Source of the DNA: Manduca sexta
Lineage: Eukaryota; Arthropoda; Insecta; Lepidoptera; Sphingidae
Assembly: GCF_014839805.1 (NCBI RefSeq)
Contig: NC_051119.1
Coordinates: 3,713,245 to 3,777,244 of the forward strand
Direction of reading: 5' to 3'
DNA length: 64,000 nt
Position 1 is the first letter of the stretch, and every line of letters begins with the position of its first letter. A model generated the notes under the pieces. That model had not been told where the DNA came from, did not search any database, and was given only the letters and a program-made list of their open reading frames with translations. The translations under genes were made by a program, and so were the position numbers. This document shows positions 46,710-57,762 of the stretch, in pieces.

Positions 46710-47534
46710 ATGATAAAAATGTGGTTGTACGTGTTAATAGTTACTGTGATATCGACCGACGCGGCCAGGATCCTAGGGTACTTCCCGACTCCCTCCCTCA
46801 GCCATCAAGTGGTATTCAGACCTCTTACTCAAGAGCTGGCAAAGCGAGGACACGAAGTGATCGTCGTCACCACAGATCCGGCCTTCCCGAAAGGACAAAC
46901 GCCACCAAACTTAACCGAGATAGATGTTCATGATGTTTCTTACGAAGTATGGAGGGAGCAATTTGTAACAACAACAACTGGGAAAACTGATGACACGGTC
47001 ACACAATTGACAGCTGCTATGACCGTCATGCAAGCAATACACGAACAACAACTATTTAATGACGAAGTCAATGCTCTCATCAAAAGCAAAAATAATACGT
47101 TTGATTTAGTGTTATTAGAACAATGTTTCCGTCCAGCTTGGGTCCTTACCTATATCTTCAAAGCCCCAACTGTATTCGTCAGTTCGTTCGGTGCAATATT
47201 TGGAATGTACGAATCATTTGGCGCTCCTGGTCATCCATTACTATATCCTATTAGTACTCGGCAAAAATTATATAACCTGTCGCCTTTAGAGAAGATAAGC
47301 GAATTTTACAATCACTATTTCTTCGAGAACTTATTCGATAGTTTTATTGAGCACAACGATAAACTGAATAGAAAGATTTTCGGACCTGATACGCCATCCG
47401 TAAGGGACTTTGCTAAAGATATTGATATGATGTTAGTGAACGTGCATCCTATTTGGGAGGACAATCGTCCCGTACCACCGAATGTGGTGTTCATAGGCGG
47501 GATACATGAAAAGCCTGAAAAACCATTGCCCAAG
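46710..47534 (+). CDS. UGT variable first exon G
   Basis: 275 codons, near-duplicate of F: identical through residue 75 (signal peptide, GYFPTPSLSHQ, AKRGHEV, TEIDVH), then about 20 substitutions (for example EVWREQF for AVWRKHF, YIFKAP for HIFKAP, RDFAKD for RDCAKD). The 3' end differs more (GGIHEKPEKPLPK) and the donor is AAG|GTGAGC. The following intron does not resemble that after E and F, so the duplication breakpoint falls near the 3' end of this exon. It is the exon closest to the shared exon 2 (3.8 kb), and the first two splice-compatible pieces needed for a full UGT lie here and at 51374. Confidence 0.92.
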
Positions 47535-48162
47535 GTGAGCCTAAAATTTACGATAGTAACGACGTAGATTAAGTACAATTTCAAAGGCAAATAAACGTCT
47601 GTCATATTTTACCATTTCTACACTTGAAATATTATTGATTCGTAAGTTGATAAATCGAAAGTCTCATTTCCTGAGAACTACTACCTTTTAATATGCAGTC
47701 ACGATTTAATTTTAAGCGTGTTCAAAATTTAAAAATAGTGAAATTTTTCCCTCCACCTTCATAGAAATTGTAAATCGTTAAGAAATATCTTAGAAAAATA
47801 ATTATTGCCAGGATTTTATTTTTATTATTTTTTTTGGAATCACCAACAGCTTCTTATATGCTGTTCTTGATAATTAGATAAGGTGTTATATTTAATACTT
47901 GAAGAATCTTATCTTTAATGTAATGACATAACATCATCACACATGTAATAAGCAATCTTGATTATTTTGTTTTTTGATCTCAAGCCGGTTTTAGATAAAG
48001 TGTTAATTTTGTTTAATATGTTAAACATTCCGTCCAGAAATTTAAGAAATTAGTATTTTATTTTTAGACATATACTCTGTGGCTATCATCAACTATAATA
48101 AGCGCTTTTTTTTATAAAGATTTCAATACGAATTTGCTCATAACCTACAATTTAAAGTTTTG

Positions 48163-48408
48163 CTGGTGGTAGGATATATTATATCCGCCCAGATAGCAAC
48201 CACCGTGCACAAGGTGCCAAATCCTGCCATAGTGGCCCACGTCATTGTGTCGCGTTCCGGGATCAGTATGTATATATCCGGTTCCAACGGGCCGGCAGCA
48301 TTGTGTCGACTATCGTAGGGTTATCATCTCTCGTCAGTCGACAATCTATTGCAAACCTACCCTACTTACCATCAGGTGCATTGGGAACACTTTGATGTCC
48401 GTATAAAA
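48163..48408 (+). repeat. Repeat family D, copy 3
   Basis: GTGGTAGGATATATTATATC start, CGTTCCGGGATCAGTATGTA, CTCGTCAGTCGACAATCTAT and a T/A-rich end; full-length. Confidence 0.8.
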
Positions 48409-48589
48409 AAACGTTTATTTATATAATGGTTTTAACAACATTACTTGCATAATTTATGTGCATTTAATAGAATGATTATGTATAAATTTGCTATTCGTTC
48501 TAGAAGTTGTTTGTAATAAAAATAAAAACAAAACCTAGACGTCAGAATCCGTGCTATGCTTTGTGTTAATATCATTTGAGATGTTGATA

Positions 48590-48880
48590 TCTATATATAT
48601 ATAAAAATGAATCCCTATTTCCCTTGGTCACGGCATCACGCGTGAATGGCTGGACCGATTTTATGATATATTTTTTTGTTGTGGCCATTATTATCAGGAG
48701 AAGGTTATAATGAAAGAAAAAATTCAAAAAATTGCGCGGAAAATTAGAAAATTTAAGAAACTTAACGAAAATAATTTAATTTTAATAACTGTCAGTTGTT
48801 TGAAATAACTGTCAGCAATTGATAGAATGCACACTTCAAATTCATAGTTAAGATGGGACAACGTCTGTCGGGTAAACTAG
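48590..48880 (+). mobile_element. Non-autonomous Helitron-like element (family E)
   Basis: TCTATATATATATAAAAATG start and GTCGGGTAAACTAG end followed by T; 291 bp. Confidence 0.8.
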
Positions 48881-49347
48881 TTTGTTTATAAAATTGCGAC
48901 GATCTTAAAATGCTGAGATTAACTTAAGAGCGTCTCAACTCATAACACATTTCAGAACGAAATTGAAATGCATGCATTAATACGACCCTGAGATTATTTT
49001 CAGAATCTTCCATTCAAGGTATTTCATATACTATAACTCATCAGTGGTCACGATTAAGTAGTAAATTTTACTAATAGAATTAAATAATAACTAAAATAAC
49101 TTCATTGTAACAGTCATGTTTTGGATCAGCTATAAACGAGAACTTTATCAAATAATATTTTTTTTCTATTGTGAAAATTTGTAGTATTTATATTTATTAC
49201 CTTTACCGGAAGCGAAGCTGGGAACAAAACCTAGTATGTATCGGTGAGCATGACAAGAAGTACATTGCGTAATATTATACAAAGTATACTAATCATGAAC
49301 AGGTTTGTAAATGGTAAATACATTTTAGCAATGTCTGCCGATATTTT

Positions 49348-49510
49348 TAGCGACTACCGTACACAAGGTGTTAAAACTCGCTATAGTGGCCCACATAAGT
49401 GTGTTAATCCGGTTTCAACAGGCCGACATAATTGTGTCGACTGTCGAGGGGTAATCATCTCAGCAGTCGACAATCTATTAGACCCCACTCCACTAATCAT
49501 CAGATGCAGA
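49348..49510 (+). repeat. Repeat family D, copy 4
   Basis: CGACTACCGTACACAAGGTG and AGGCCGACATAATTGTGTCG blocks; 5'-truncated. Confidence 0.7.
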
Positions 49511-49882
49511 GAAATCATTTTGCCGTGCTCGAATTAAGATAACTGCAGCTTTATCAAATTATTTCTGATAACACATATTACTTTATTCATAACTAGCTTT
49601 TGTTCGTGGCTCTGTCCGCATGTTAAAGATTTTCCGAGACCAATTTTTTATCAGGATAAAAGCTTATAGCACTCAAGAATAATGTAGCTTCATGTTAGTG
49701 ATAGAATTTTCAAAATCGATCCATTAGTTAAAGAAATTAGTCCCTATAAAACTGAGACACTTTTCCTCTTTACATTAGTATAGATTTCCGATACGAAGTC
49801 ACGTCTAGTTTATTAAGGTCATTGCCTTTTGAGATATTTAATCTAATCCTTATAATTTACTTGGAATTATTACTGGACCGCA

Positions 49883-51061
49883 TCTATATATATAAAACAA
49901 AGAAGGTTTGTTACAACACTTATAACTCGAGATCTGCTGAACCAATTTTCATGGTTATTGATTCGTTGGATTTGTCTCCGCCCCGAATAGCAGAATACAT
50001 CTTAAAAACAATGAAAACTCGATGTGTAATAATACTTAATCGTTTCAATAAATGCTCATTTTTGTTTATTACATGTCAAACATTTGTTGTCCAATCCTGT
50101 CAAATACTGTAACAACTATTCATGTGTACGTTCAGAAATTTATTTCAATCTCGAATAGAAGTGTATAGACAAATCGAGAAAAATCTAAAATAGCTCGGAA
50201 TATTACCTAAGATTTATTCTACAGGTTAACAAAAGTGTAAATGTCTTTTTATAGGTTGTCTATGATTTTTCTTGATATGCTATTGTCTATGTCTCGAAAG
50301 TTCAGGCACTGTTATTATATTTGGTGATTTTATGTGGTTTTGTGCGAGTGCATATTCAGTACCTATTACTATTAATAACAATGCCGCGTCCTAGAAGATC
50401 TAATCTTTCCCAGCGGAGCCGTAATGCAATTAGGCAACGGGATATCGCGAGTCAATCATCTGATGAAAAACGAGAAATTGCACGAGAAGAGCGCCGCGTT
50501 AGTATGGAGCAAAGAAGGACCTTATCCGTGCTTCTCAAACACAAGAGCAAAGAGAGGCAGCCCGTGAAACGGCTAGGTTAGAAACGAGAAATCGTCGAGC
50601 TTATCGTTCAGATGAACAGAGGAATAATCTTCGAAGTGCAAGAAGAAATGGTTCAAGTATTGATTTGAATCGAGCAGCGTTTCTATATGATTGCACCATC
50701 GACTACAGCTTGCATCTTTTAGTTCGCATTGGTCCAATGGACGTTGTTTGCCAGCATTGTGGCGCATTGAAGTTTGCTGGTGAAACGCCCGGTTTGTGCT
50801 GCCTTAGTGGTAAAGTGAAATTGCCATTATTGGTCCCGCCACCAGAGCCATTGTGTTCCCTGTTTTATGGCGAAACACTAGAATCACGACATTTTCTAGC
50901 GAACACTCAACAATACAATGTCTGTTTCCAAATGACTTCATTTGGGGCGGAACTTATCGAAAAACACGGATATAATCCGACAAAGCCTAAATAAGTTCAG
51001 CTAAAAGGTAACACGACACTCATTGACTGTTAGGCGGTACGAAGTTCGCCGGGTCAGCTAG
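49883..51061 (+). mobile_element. 1.18-kb Helitron carrying a broken Rep/helicase N-terminus
   Basis: It starts TCTATATATATAAAACAAAG after A and ends CGCCGGGTCAGCTAG before T, the Helitron ends also used by family E. Between them lies the N-terminal part of a Helitron protein (50381-50994). Immediately after that reading frame the text jumps to the 3' end, so this is an internal-deletion derivative of an autonomous element. It sits 313 nt upstream of shared UGT exon 2. Confidence 0.85.
50381..50994 (+). pseudogene. Helitron Rep/helicase N-terminal fragment, frameshifted
   Basis: Frame one reads MPRPRRSNLSQRSRNAIRQR then a Glu/Arg-rich stretch and stops at 50579-50581. Frame two, open before 50665 and to the TAA at 50992-50994, reads AFLYDCTIDYSLH, VCQHCGALKFAGETPGLCC, GKVKLPLL and CFQMTSFGAELI. 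These are the arginine-rich start, the CxxCxALKxxGE..GLCC cysteine block and the NxCFQMTSFGA block familiar from Helitron-encoded proteins. The frame changes at about 50525-50545. No Rep catalytic or helicase motifs follow, so it is inactive. Confidence 0.82.
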
Positions 51062-51373
51062 TTATAGAATAGATGAAGTTATTAATATAATAGATAAAGT
51101 CTATTTTAATTCACATAATATTTCGATAAAAACTTAGAGCATTTAAAAGTTGCAACTAACAACACTATTGAGAATTTTGAATTAAATAAATCTTGAAACA
51201 TAACAATTTAAATCACATTGCCCAGTCATTGAATACGTTGGACACAATGTCCTTCAAATTTGGAACATAAATATACTTGGACACTATTGCTATGCGACAG
51301 TATATAACCTGGCGCATTCTATTATATAAGAAATCCATTTACAAAAGACTCCTAACAGTATTTTTTGTTGCAG

Positions 51374-51596
51374 GAACTGAAAACCTATTTAGATTCGTCC
51401 AAAAACGGCGTTATCTATATAAGCTTCGGCACCAATGTGATGCCATCGATGCTGCCTCCAGAGAGAATCCAGATCCTGGTGAAAGTGTTCTCCAAGCTGC
51501 CCTACGATGTCCTGTGGAAGTATGATAAGGATGAACTGCCTGGAAGGTCAAAGAACATTAGATTGGAGAAGTGGTTGCCGCAGTCTGATTTACTCA
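51374..51596 (+). CDS. Shared UGT constant exon 2
   Basis: Acceptor TTTTTTGTTGCAG, then 74 codons plus one base (ELKTYLDSSKNGVIYISFGT ...), donor CTCA|GTGAGT. It encodes the start of the C-terminal, UDP-sugar-binding Rossmann domain, including the GVIYISFGTN strand and loop and the WLPQ donor-site motif (51572-51583). Phase 0 at its 5' end fits every first exon A-G. Phase 1 at its 3' end fits exon 3, recreating LLRHPKVK. It is the only plus-strand exon 2 in the window, so all seven first exons must use it, or be non-functional. Confidence 0.93.
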
Positions 51597-52193
51597 GTGA
51601 GTAACTTTTACATGTGATAAATTGAAAATATGACAAAGGTTTCTAAATTGATCACGTCAGTGCCATGTATTTAAAAACTCCACTAATTCCCATAGAAGCA
51701 AATTACTCCGACAATAAAGCCCACGTGTTAACCAGGACATAGCCTATCTGTGAGGGAAATTCATCCAAATATGTCTGTTTCTGCGTTTACTTTTAACGAA
51801 AATTAATTTTCACTCGAAGCTATGCTATTACTAAATAATATAAGACTAGTAAGATATTAGTAAAATTATGTTAGCAAGATAGCCAAATATAGCCTTCAAT
51901 CTTTTGACCGTCGCATTCCTATCCTTAATTGTATCATTAAATACATTTACCAAGTCCAGAAAGCCTGTTGCTGGGTATTCACGTTCAATTGCATTGCTAT
52001 TTATATTTAAAAAAACACCTATGTTCTTCATAGTCATTAACTAAAATGTCCACTATTAAGTTACGGTCTCTTCCAAAGATCACCAGATCGACGTGTTGAA
52101 AGGGATCTGCATCCATACAAATCCTGCGATTATTATCGGATCGATTTAAATTTATTTTTATCAGAAAAAATTACCCAATAACGATTGTTCCAG
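51597..52193. other. UGT intron 2
   Basis: 597-nt GT-AG intron without recognisable repeats; the short reverse ORF within is a shadow. Confidence 0.85.
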
Positions 52194-52413
52194 GACATCC
52201 AAAAGTGAAGATGTTCATTACACAAGGAGGTCTGCAGTCAACAGATGAAGCCATCACAGCCGGAGTGCCACTCATAGGAGTGCCCATGCTCGGAGATCAG
52301 TGGTACAACGTGGACCACTACGTCCACCACAAAATTGGACTCAGGCTCGACATGGAAACCCTCACCGAAGAGACGTTTATGGATGCTGTCAAAACTATAT
52401 TGAATGATGACAG
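52194..52413 (+). CDS. Shared UGT constant exon 3 (signature exon)
   Basis: Follows acceptor TTGTTCCAG and ends GACAG|GTATGT. It carries the whole UGT signature at 52214-52300: FITQGGLQSTDEAI, then the PLIGVP turn and the terminal D-Q pair (GDQ) that in the family contacts the donor sugar. HPKVKMF precedes it, and YVHHKIGLRLDMETLT with the VKTILND helix follows. Length 220 nt, phase 1 to phase 2, the same as the matching minus-strand exon at 61354-61573. Confidence 0.95.
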
Positions 52414-52527
52414 GTATGTGCGATTTTTTCAATCCGCTTGTATTAATTTTTAGTTTATTTCACGGCAAAGTAACTCACTGCACCTGATTGACTGATTGAG
52501 CTTTTTTTAAAGACACTCTTCTTTCAG

Positions 52528-52816
52528 CTACCGCAAGAACATCATTCGCCTCCGAGAGATAATGCACGACCAGCCCCAAAAACCCTTGGAGCGCGCAGTG
52601 TGGTGGGCAGAACACGTCATCCGTCACAAAGGAGCGAAGCACCTTAAATCGTCAGCAGCAAATCTTACTTGGGCGGAGTACTACGAAATCGAGTTAATAT
52701 CTATCTTACTAGTAGCTTTATTGTCCATAGTATTAGTAATTAGTTCAATTATATATTTCATATGGAAATATGTTTCTAAGAATTTCATAACTACTGTTAA
52801 GTTTAAGAAATTGTAA
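52528..52816 (+). CDS. Shared UGT constant exon 4 (membrane anchor)
   Basis: After a 114-nt intron and TTTCAG, it completes SYRKNIIRLREIMHDQPQ. It then encodes the LERAVWWAEHVIRHKGAKHL segment, a hydrophobic transmembrane helix of about 24 residues (52694-52765), and a short cytosolic tail ending KFKKL before TAA at 52814-52816. K at -3 and -5 fits the KXKXX dilysine ER-retrieval motif. With exons 2 and 3 the shared part is 243 residues, giving proteins of 515-518 aa, the normal UGT length. Confidence 0.94.
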
Positions 52817-52979
52817 ATTTAGTTAGAGGCTTAAATATTTTTAGTAAGTAAACATATAAGTGTGTCGTTATGCGAATTTGATGCAACAGATAATACATTA
52901 GCTAAAGAATATGAAGCTGGACTTCAAAATACGAATTTAAATAATGAAATCTTAATTTTTTATACTTTTTGGACTATTT

Positions 52980-52985
52980 AATAAA
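52980..52985 (+). terminator. Poly(A) signal of the shared UGT 3' end
   Basis: AATAAA 164 nt downstream of the stop codon; the only well-placed canonical hexamer. Confidence 0.6.
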
Positions 52986-54299
52986 TTATTCCTTTATTCG
53001 ATTTCTTTTTCAAACCAACCAAAATTTCTGAAATTAAGTTAATGCAGAATTGTTAGCATTAAACAAATAAAATTAATAAATCGATTGAACAAACAAGAAA
53101 TAGCGCGAGCCGTCACCTACTGTTTTCCATGTGAGGGATGTGGCATCGAGATCCTAAGGCAGGAATCCGGCCAACAAGAAAGCCGCCTTAAATGAGACCA
53201 CGTGGTCCACTTTGATCGCCCGTTAGACCACTATTCTCTGTGGGTCTGCGCATTACAGTGATGCAGCGATCGCTCAGGGGCCCAAACGGGCCTGGGACAG
53301 GACCATGGACTGCACGACCTTGATATAATCTTTAACAAGGAATACCAAAACCTTTCAAGTTGGGCAACATGGTAGAAACAGCGTCACGGGACAGTGTTGT
53401 CCCCACCTTTTTAAAGTGGGTGCGGTATTTTCATCGAGTATTTAGAACTAGACATAAATACTTGATGCGTTTATGCCGTCTTGCCATATTGTTTAACTAA
53501 ATGAGTTTAATGAAAGAATAATAATAATTTATTTTAACTCAATATGACTTTTTTGTTAAACTGTGGTGTTGTTACATTTGTTTTAAAAAATAAAGGAAAA
53601 TAAAACTTCTTGGTTTCATTCATGTCCAATTTTTATATTACTATCCCTCAAATTATTCAAATATCTATTACAAATACAATTTTACTATATTATAAAACCT
53701 TGCACTTCGATTCCATTCGCCCAAGAACAAAATTCCTTTTTCCAATTTTAGGGGACAAATGGCCCCTACAATATATTAATCTAGGATTTATTATATACGT
53801 GTGCATCATCATCCTTAGCATATTCGCCAGAAACAAGGTCTTCTCCAAAGATTTCCATACTGAACTAGTAACAGCCGGTATCAAGCCTGAGATCTTTATC
53901 AATTTGTTGGTTTTCCTTTGAGTTGAACTTCCGTATGCCTCCGTCTCCATTTAAGAGACTTTTTTACGGTGTTTTTTTTGTAAGACACTTATAAGACTCA
54001 TTAGCAACTTTAAAACCTACGTACATCTTATTTCGGTATAGTTAATGATACAATATCACGAGTTCTTAACACCAGATTTATAAAACCTCGTCATGATGAC
54101 TAGCAGTAATTCTTTAGTAGTTTTTGTGACCACGCACCACGTTCGTGTTGCGTGCGAGCCTTTTGATTATAGTCAAGGTCTCTGCATATTTTTTTAATCT
54201 CTTGGCAGGGTTAGTTGATTCTATTTACCAGATTCGGAACGGAGTGGGGTCCAAATAGTGTCAACGGACAGAGGATGATAATTACTCGTCAGTCGACAT
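52986..54299. other. intergenic tract after the UGT locus
   Basis: 53100-53420 is GC-richer and non-coding (GGGCCTGGGACAGGACCATG); it could be a LINE 3' UTR but I cannot place it. 53610-53950 is open on both strands (103 aa +, 86 aa -) without a recognisable motif. No gene is supported. Confidence 0.4.
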
Positions 54300-54500
54300 T
54301 TATGCTGGTTTGTTTAAAATTGCCTGTAAAAAAGGTGTTGAATATATAGTAGCCCACGTAGGTGTGTCGCATTCCTGGATCAGCCTGTCTATATCCGGTT
54401 CCAATAGGCCGGCATTATTGTATCGATTTCCGAGAGGTAATCATCTCTGGTCAGTTGACATTCTATTCTATCAGGTGCAGTAGGATCAATATGCCGTGAC
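54300..54500 (+). repeat. Repeat family D, copy 5 (with a flanking fragment)
   Basis: CGCATTCCTGGATCAGCCTG and AGGCCGGCATTATTGTATCG. An adjacent partial copy of the 3' part lies at about 54225-54300. Confidence 0.7.
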
Positions 54501-54593
54501 CGGTTTAAAAAAAAAGTGTTGCTGGAAATGTATACAGTGGATCTTTTGTACAAGTAGGAACTTAAGCAAAACTCTTGGTCTAATAAAAATAAA

Positions 54594-54750
54594 ATTAATA
54601 TCAGCTCCAAATTATATACTGTTTCACTGCTGGATACGGATATCTTATAATATTGAAAGGATCTATCACGGTGGCCTAGTACAGGAAACTTTACATACTT
54701 TCGAAATTCTTATAGAGAACTTTTCAGGTATGTAGGTTGCTTCACGATTT
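54594..54750 (-). mobile_element. SINE family B, decayed reversed fragment
   Basis: ATTAATATCAGCTCCAAATT and AATTCTTATAGAGAACTTTT align with family B; the head is lost. Confidence 0.65.
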
Positions 54751-55781
54751 TTTTATTACCTTAGGATGCAAACGAGCAAGCAGTCCGCCTAATGGTAAGC
54801 AGCATCCGCCGCCAATGGATTTTTCAATGCCAAGGCCACAGTCATGCTGTTACCTACTGACAAATAGCTAATCATCACCATTTCAGCCTGGAATCGTCGA
54901 CTGCTGGACCTAGGCCTCCCTCATTGAGCGTCGAAACTGATTCTGGGCCGCCCTCATCGAAATAATAAGTTAGTAATAAATTACATAAAATATATAGTAA
55001 TAAGGCTATAAGGCTGTGTATTTGATGTAGCCAGAAATAGGAGCATTCATTATCAACGCGATGTCTGATTCCTTAAAGGGGATTATCGAAACCATACTAC
55101 GGTCAAGTTCGGTAAAATGACCTTTAACTTAATACAATGATTCGACAGTTTTATGTGATGTCAGTGCGGTTGATGATTATCGCCTTATCTTGTACAGATT
55201 AAAGGTCAACATCATCATACCAGCAAGTGAGCACGTGGATACACTGATAATATATATTATAATAAAAATAACTGATGCTCGTGATGCCCGGTCTCATTGA
55301 GCAGAATCGAACCAAAATGAATTATAATATATATGGAAAATCGAAACAATGGTGAGTAAGTAACAAATCCAGTGACAACGGACTAATGAAGAGATTTTCT
55401 TTCTTTCTTTCAAAATGCGTCGAATCGAATCATTATGATTCCGCGGAAATACTGTTTCATACATTTACAGATGGGGAATGAATGCTATTGAATTTGGTTG
55501 GACAGAAAGGAGAGGAGAAAATTAGAGCTCCGGTGATCTCATGTTACGCGCCGCTATCCTAGCCGATGACATCGGGCGTTTCCGGAAGTATTCGGCTGCG
55601 CGGTCAGGCTGGCAGAAGAAAAGATATGTCACGCAGCGACTATTCTATCATTCTCTGGTTGGACGTTATTAAAAAAATTGTATTCTGTAATTATTTTGCT
55701 AATATAATGTTTACTGTAAAAAGAGCGTTTAACACTCACTTTATTAAAATATCGCTTATATTTCCAAACGTTTTAGCAAAG
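54751..55781. other. intergenic, little recognised
   Basis: 54760-54960 contains a retroposon-like fragment (AACGAGCAAGCAGTCCGCCT) similar in kind to 58508-58575. The rest is unassigned and no gene is supported. Confidence 0.4.
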
Positions 55782-55791
55782 TACGGAGCAA

Positions 55792-55920
55792 TCTATACTT
55801 ATAATAAATCTGTAGAGAAGTCAATTCTGTACATGAAATATATTTCCAAAATAATAACTATCAGGGGGTGATTAGGGATCGATACTGATGCCAAAAATGC
55901 AATTAGTAAAATTTTTGTCA

Positions 55921-55966
<46 letters not shown>

Positions 55967-56661
55967 ATAACCGTTATAGAAACAAAAATTACTCGACGGA
56001 TTTTAACGAAACTTGGTACAATTATTTGTCATACTCCTGTGCTGGTTATAATATACTTTTCATCACGCTACAGAGAGCAGAGCAGTGAAGGGAAATGTTG
56101 GGAAAACGGGAGAAGTTACTCAATTTTTTAAGCTTCCGTCGCGTGTGCAACCTTAATGGTTAAAGCTACACAGAAATCATGTATGACGGAAATGTTCTCC
56201 TTAAAATTATGTAAAAAATATCCCACGACAGCATATGTCTATCTTTTATGGTTGACTCACAATAACACGTGTAACTCCCGATAGCTTAGCAGTTCGAAGC
56301 TTTCTCATTATATTTGCCTACTCTTACGTTTATAACACTCTCAGTCATCCCTAATTAAAAAAGTTAACATTATTAAATATTCCATAAAAAAGAATCATAG
56401 AAATCGGTAAAGAAACTCCAAAGTTATACATGAAATACGCTAATAATAAGCCATCATGCGTGAATACTGAATCATGCTATAAGGATTATTTTTGTATATA
56501 TATAAGGTCGCGATCGCACAGGCAGACGGCTTGCTTGGCACCTAGAGGCTAGCGAATCACCTAGCGAGTAGCTTTGTAAAACGAACATTCTCGAACGTTC
56601 GCGACCAGCTCCATTTTTGAAATCCGAAATCCACGCGGGCGAAGCTGCGAGCGGAAGCTAG
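55792..56661 (+). mobile_element. 870-bp Helitron-like element (family F, copy 2)
   Basis: TCTATACTTATAATAAATCT start and GCGGAAGCTAG end, between A (55791) and T (56662). It differs from 25669-26507 mainly by a longer (GTCT)n run (about 55916-55966). The inner inverted repeat has one mismatch here (GGTCGCGATCG). Confidence 0.88.
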
Positions 56662-56998
56662 TATATAATATAATAATACCAGCCCTGTATTTACTTGCCC
56701 ACTGCTAAGCACGGGCCTCTTCTACTACTGAGAGGGATTAGGCCTTAGTCCTCCACGCTGGCCTAGTGCAGATTGGTAGACTTCACACACCTTCGAAATT
56801 CCTATAGCGAACTTCTCAGATGTGCAGGTTTCCTCACGATGTTTTCCTTCACCGTTAAAACGAACGATAAATTCATAAAGAAAACACACATGATTTTAGA
56901 AAAGTCAGAGGTGTGTGCCCTTGGGATTTGAACCTGCAGACATTAGTCTTGGCAGTCCGTTTCATACCCAACTAGGCTATCGCCGCTTACGGAGCAAT
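56662..56998 (-). mobile_element. SINE family B, reversed, with a Helitron in its target duplication
   Basis: A reversed SINE from the TATATAATATAATAATACC tail to CTATCGCCGCT (56987), followed by its right duplication TACGGAGCAAT (56988-56998). The left duplication is split: TACGGAGCAA at 55782-55791 and the final T at 56662, with the Helitron between. Confidence 0.9.
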
Positions 56999-57227
56999 GC
57001 TGTGATGATAAATGTTCAGTGCTTTTGACATACCCTTCGCCTTGTGTTGGCATAGGGGCGCTGTGATGGGCTAATATTGAGATACGACTGTACACAATGA
57101 AATTGACGATACTATGCGTTCAAGCGCATTGCACGTCCTCACAGTATTGTTTGTGAAAACGGGTGTGAGTTCGTTTCTCCGTGTTTACGGCATGACTAAT
57201 TTTGCAGTGCGCTATAGGAACATTGCA

Positions 57228-57309
57228 TAATAATACCAGCCCTGTATTATATACTGTTCCACTGTTGGGCACGGGTCTCCTCTACTACTGAGATGGATTA
57301 GGCCTTAGT
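57228..57309 (-). mobile_element. SINE family B, 3'-end fragment, reversed
   Basis: AATAATACCAGCCCTGTATT to GGATTAGGCCTTAG, then an abrupt change to T/A-rich text. Confidence 0.8.
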
Positions 57310-57439
57310 TTATTTAATTTATTTTAGTTTTAAAATATAATTTATTTATTAAAATCCTTAGACGAACTCAACTCCCAAATTTTATAAAAGGAACTCGAAC
57401 AGTTATTAATAAAATAACATCTAAAATTGGCATTTATGC

Positions 57440-57762
57440 ATCGATATATATGTACTACGTACTAGATTTGGCGTTCTGAACATTCACTGTGTTCAACTGA
57501 ATTGAACTGCAATCCATTCAAACTGACTTTAGTATGGGCAATATGGCCCGCTTGTGGTTGTGTATGGAGTGGCGCTCATGATATAAGAATTCGAGTCTAA
57601 GTGTAAACATGGATTTGAATAAAAAATATTAGTAAAATAAGTAAAATTATTTGTTGTTCAAGTGAATAAATAGGTTGTAACAGTGACGTTTTGGTTGCAT
57701 TTTAGTTCAGATTTTGAACAAATAGTTTATATGGACATTCGTGTCTATAAAGTATACGTCAA
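57440..57762 (-). repeat. Repeat family H, reversed
   Basis: TACTACGTACTAGATTTGGC through GTGTCTATAAAGTATACGTC, the reverse of 7770-8092. Confidence 0.75.

Larger units (their letters stand above)
47535..49882. other. shared UGT intron 1, repeat content
   Basis: Holds repeat family D copies (48163-48408, 49348-49510) and a family E Helitron (48590-48880). No exon or extra first exon is seen. Confidence 0.5.
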
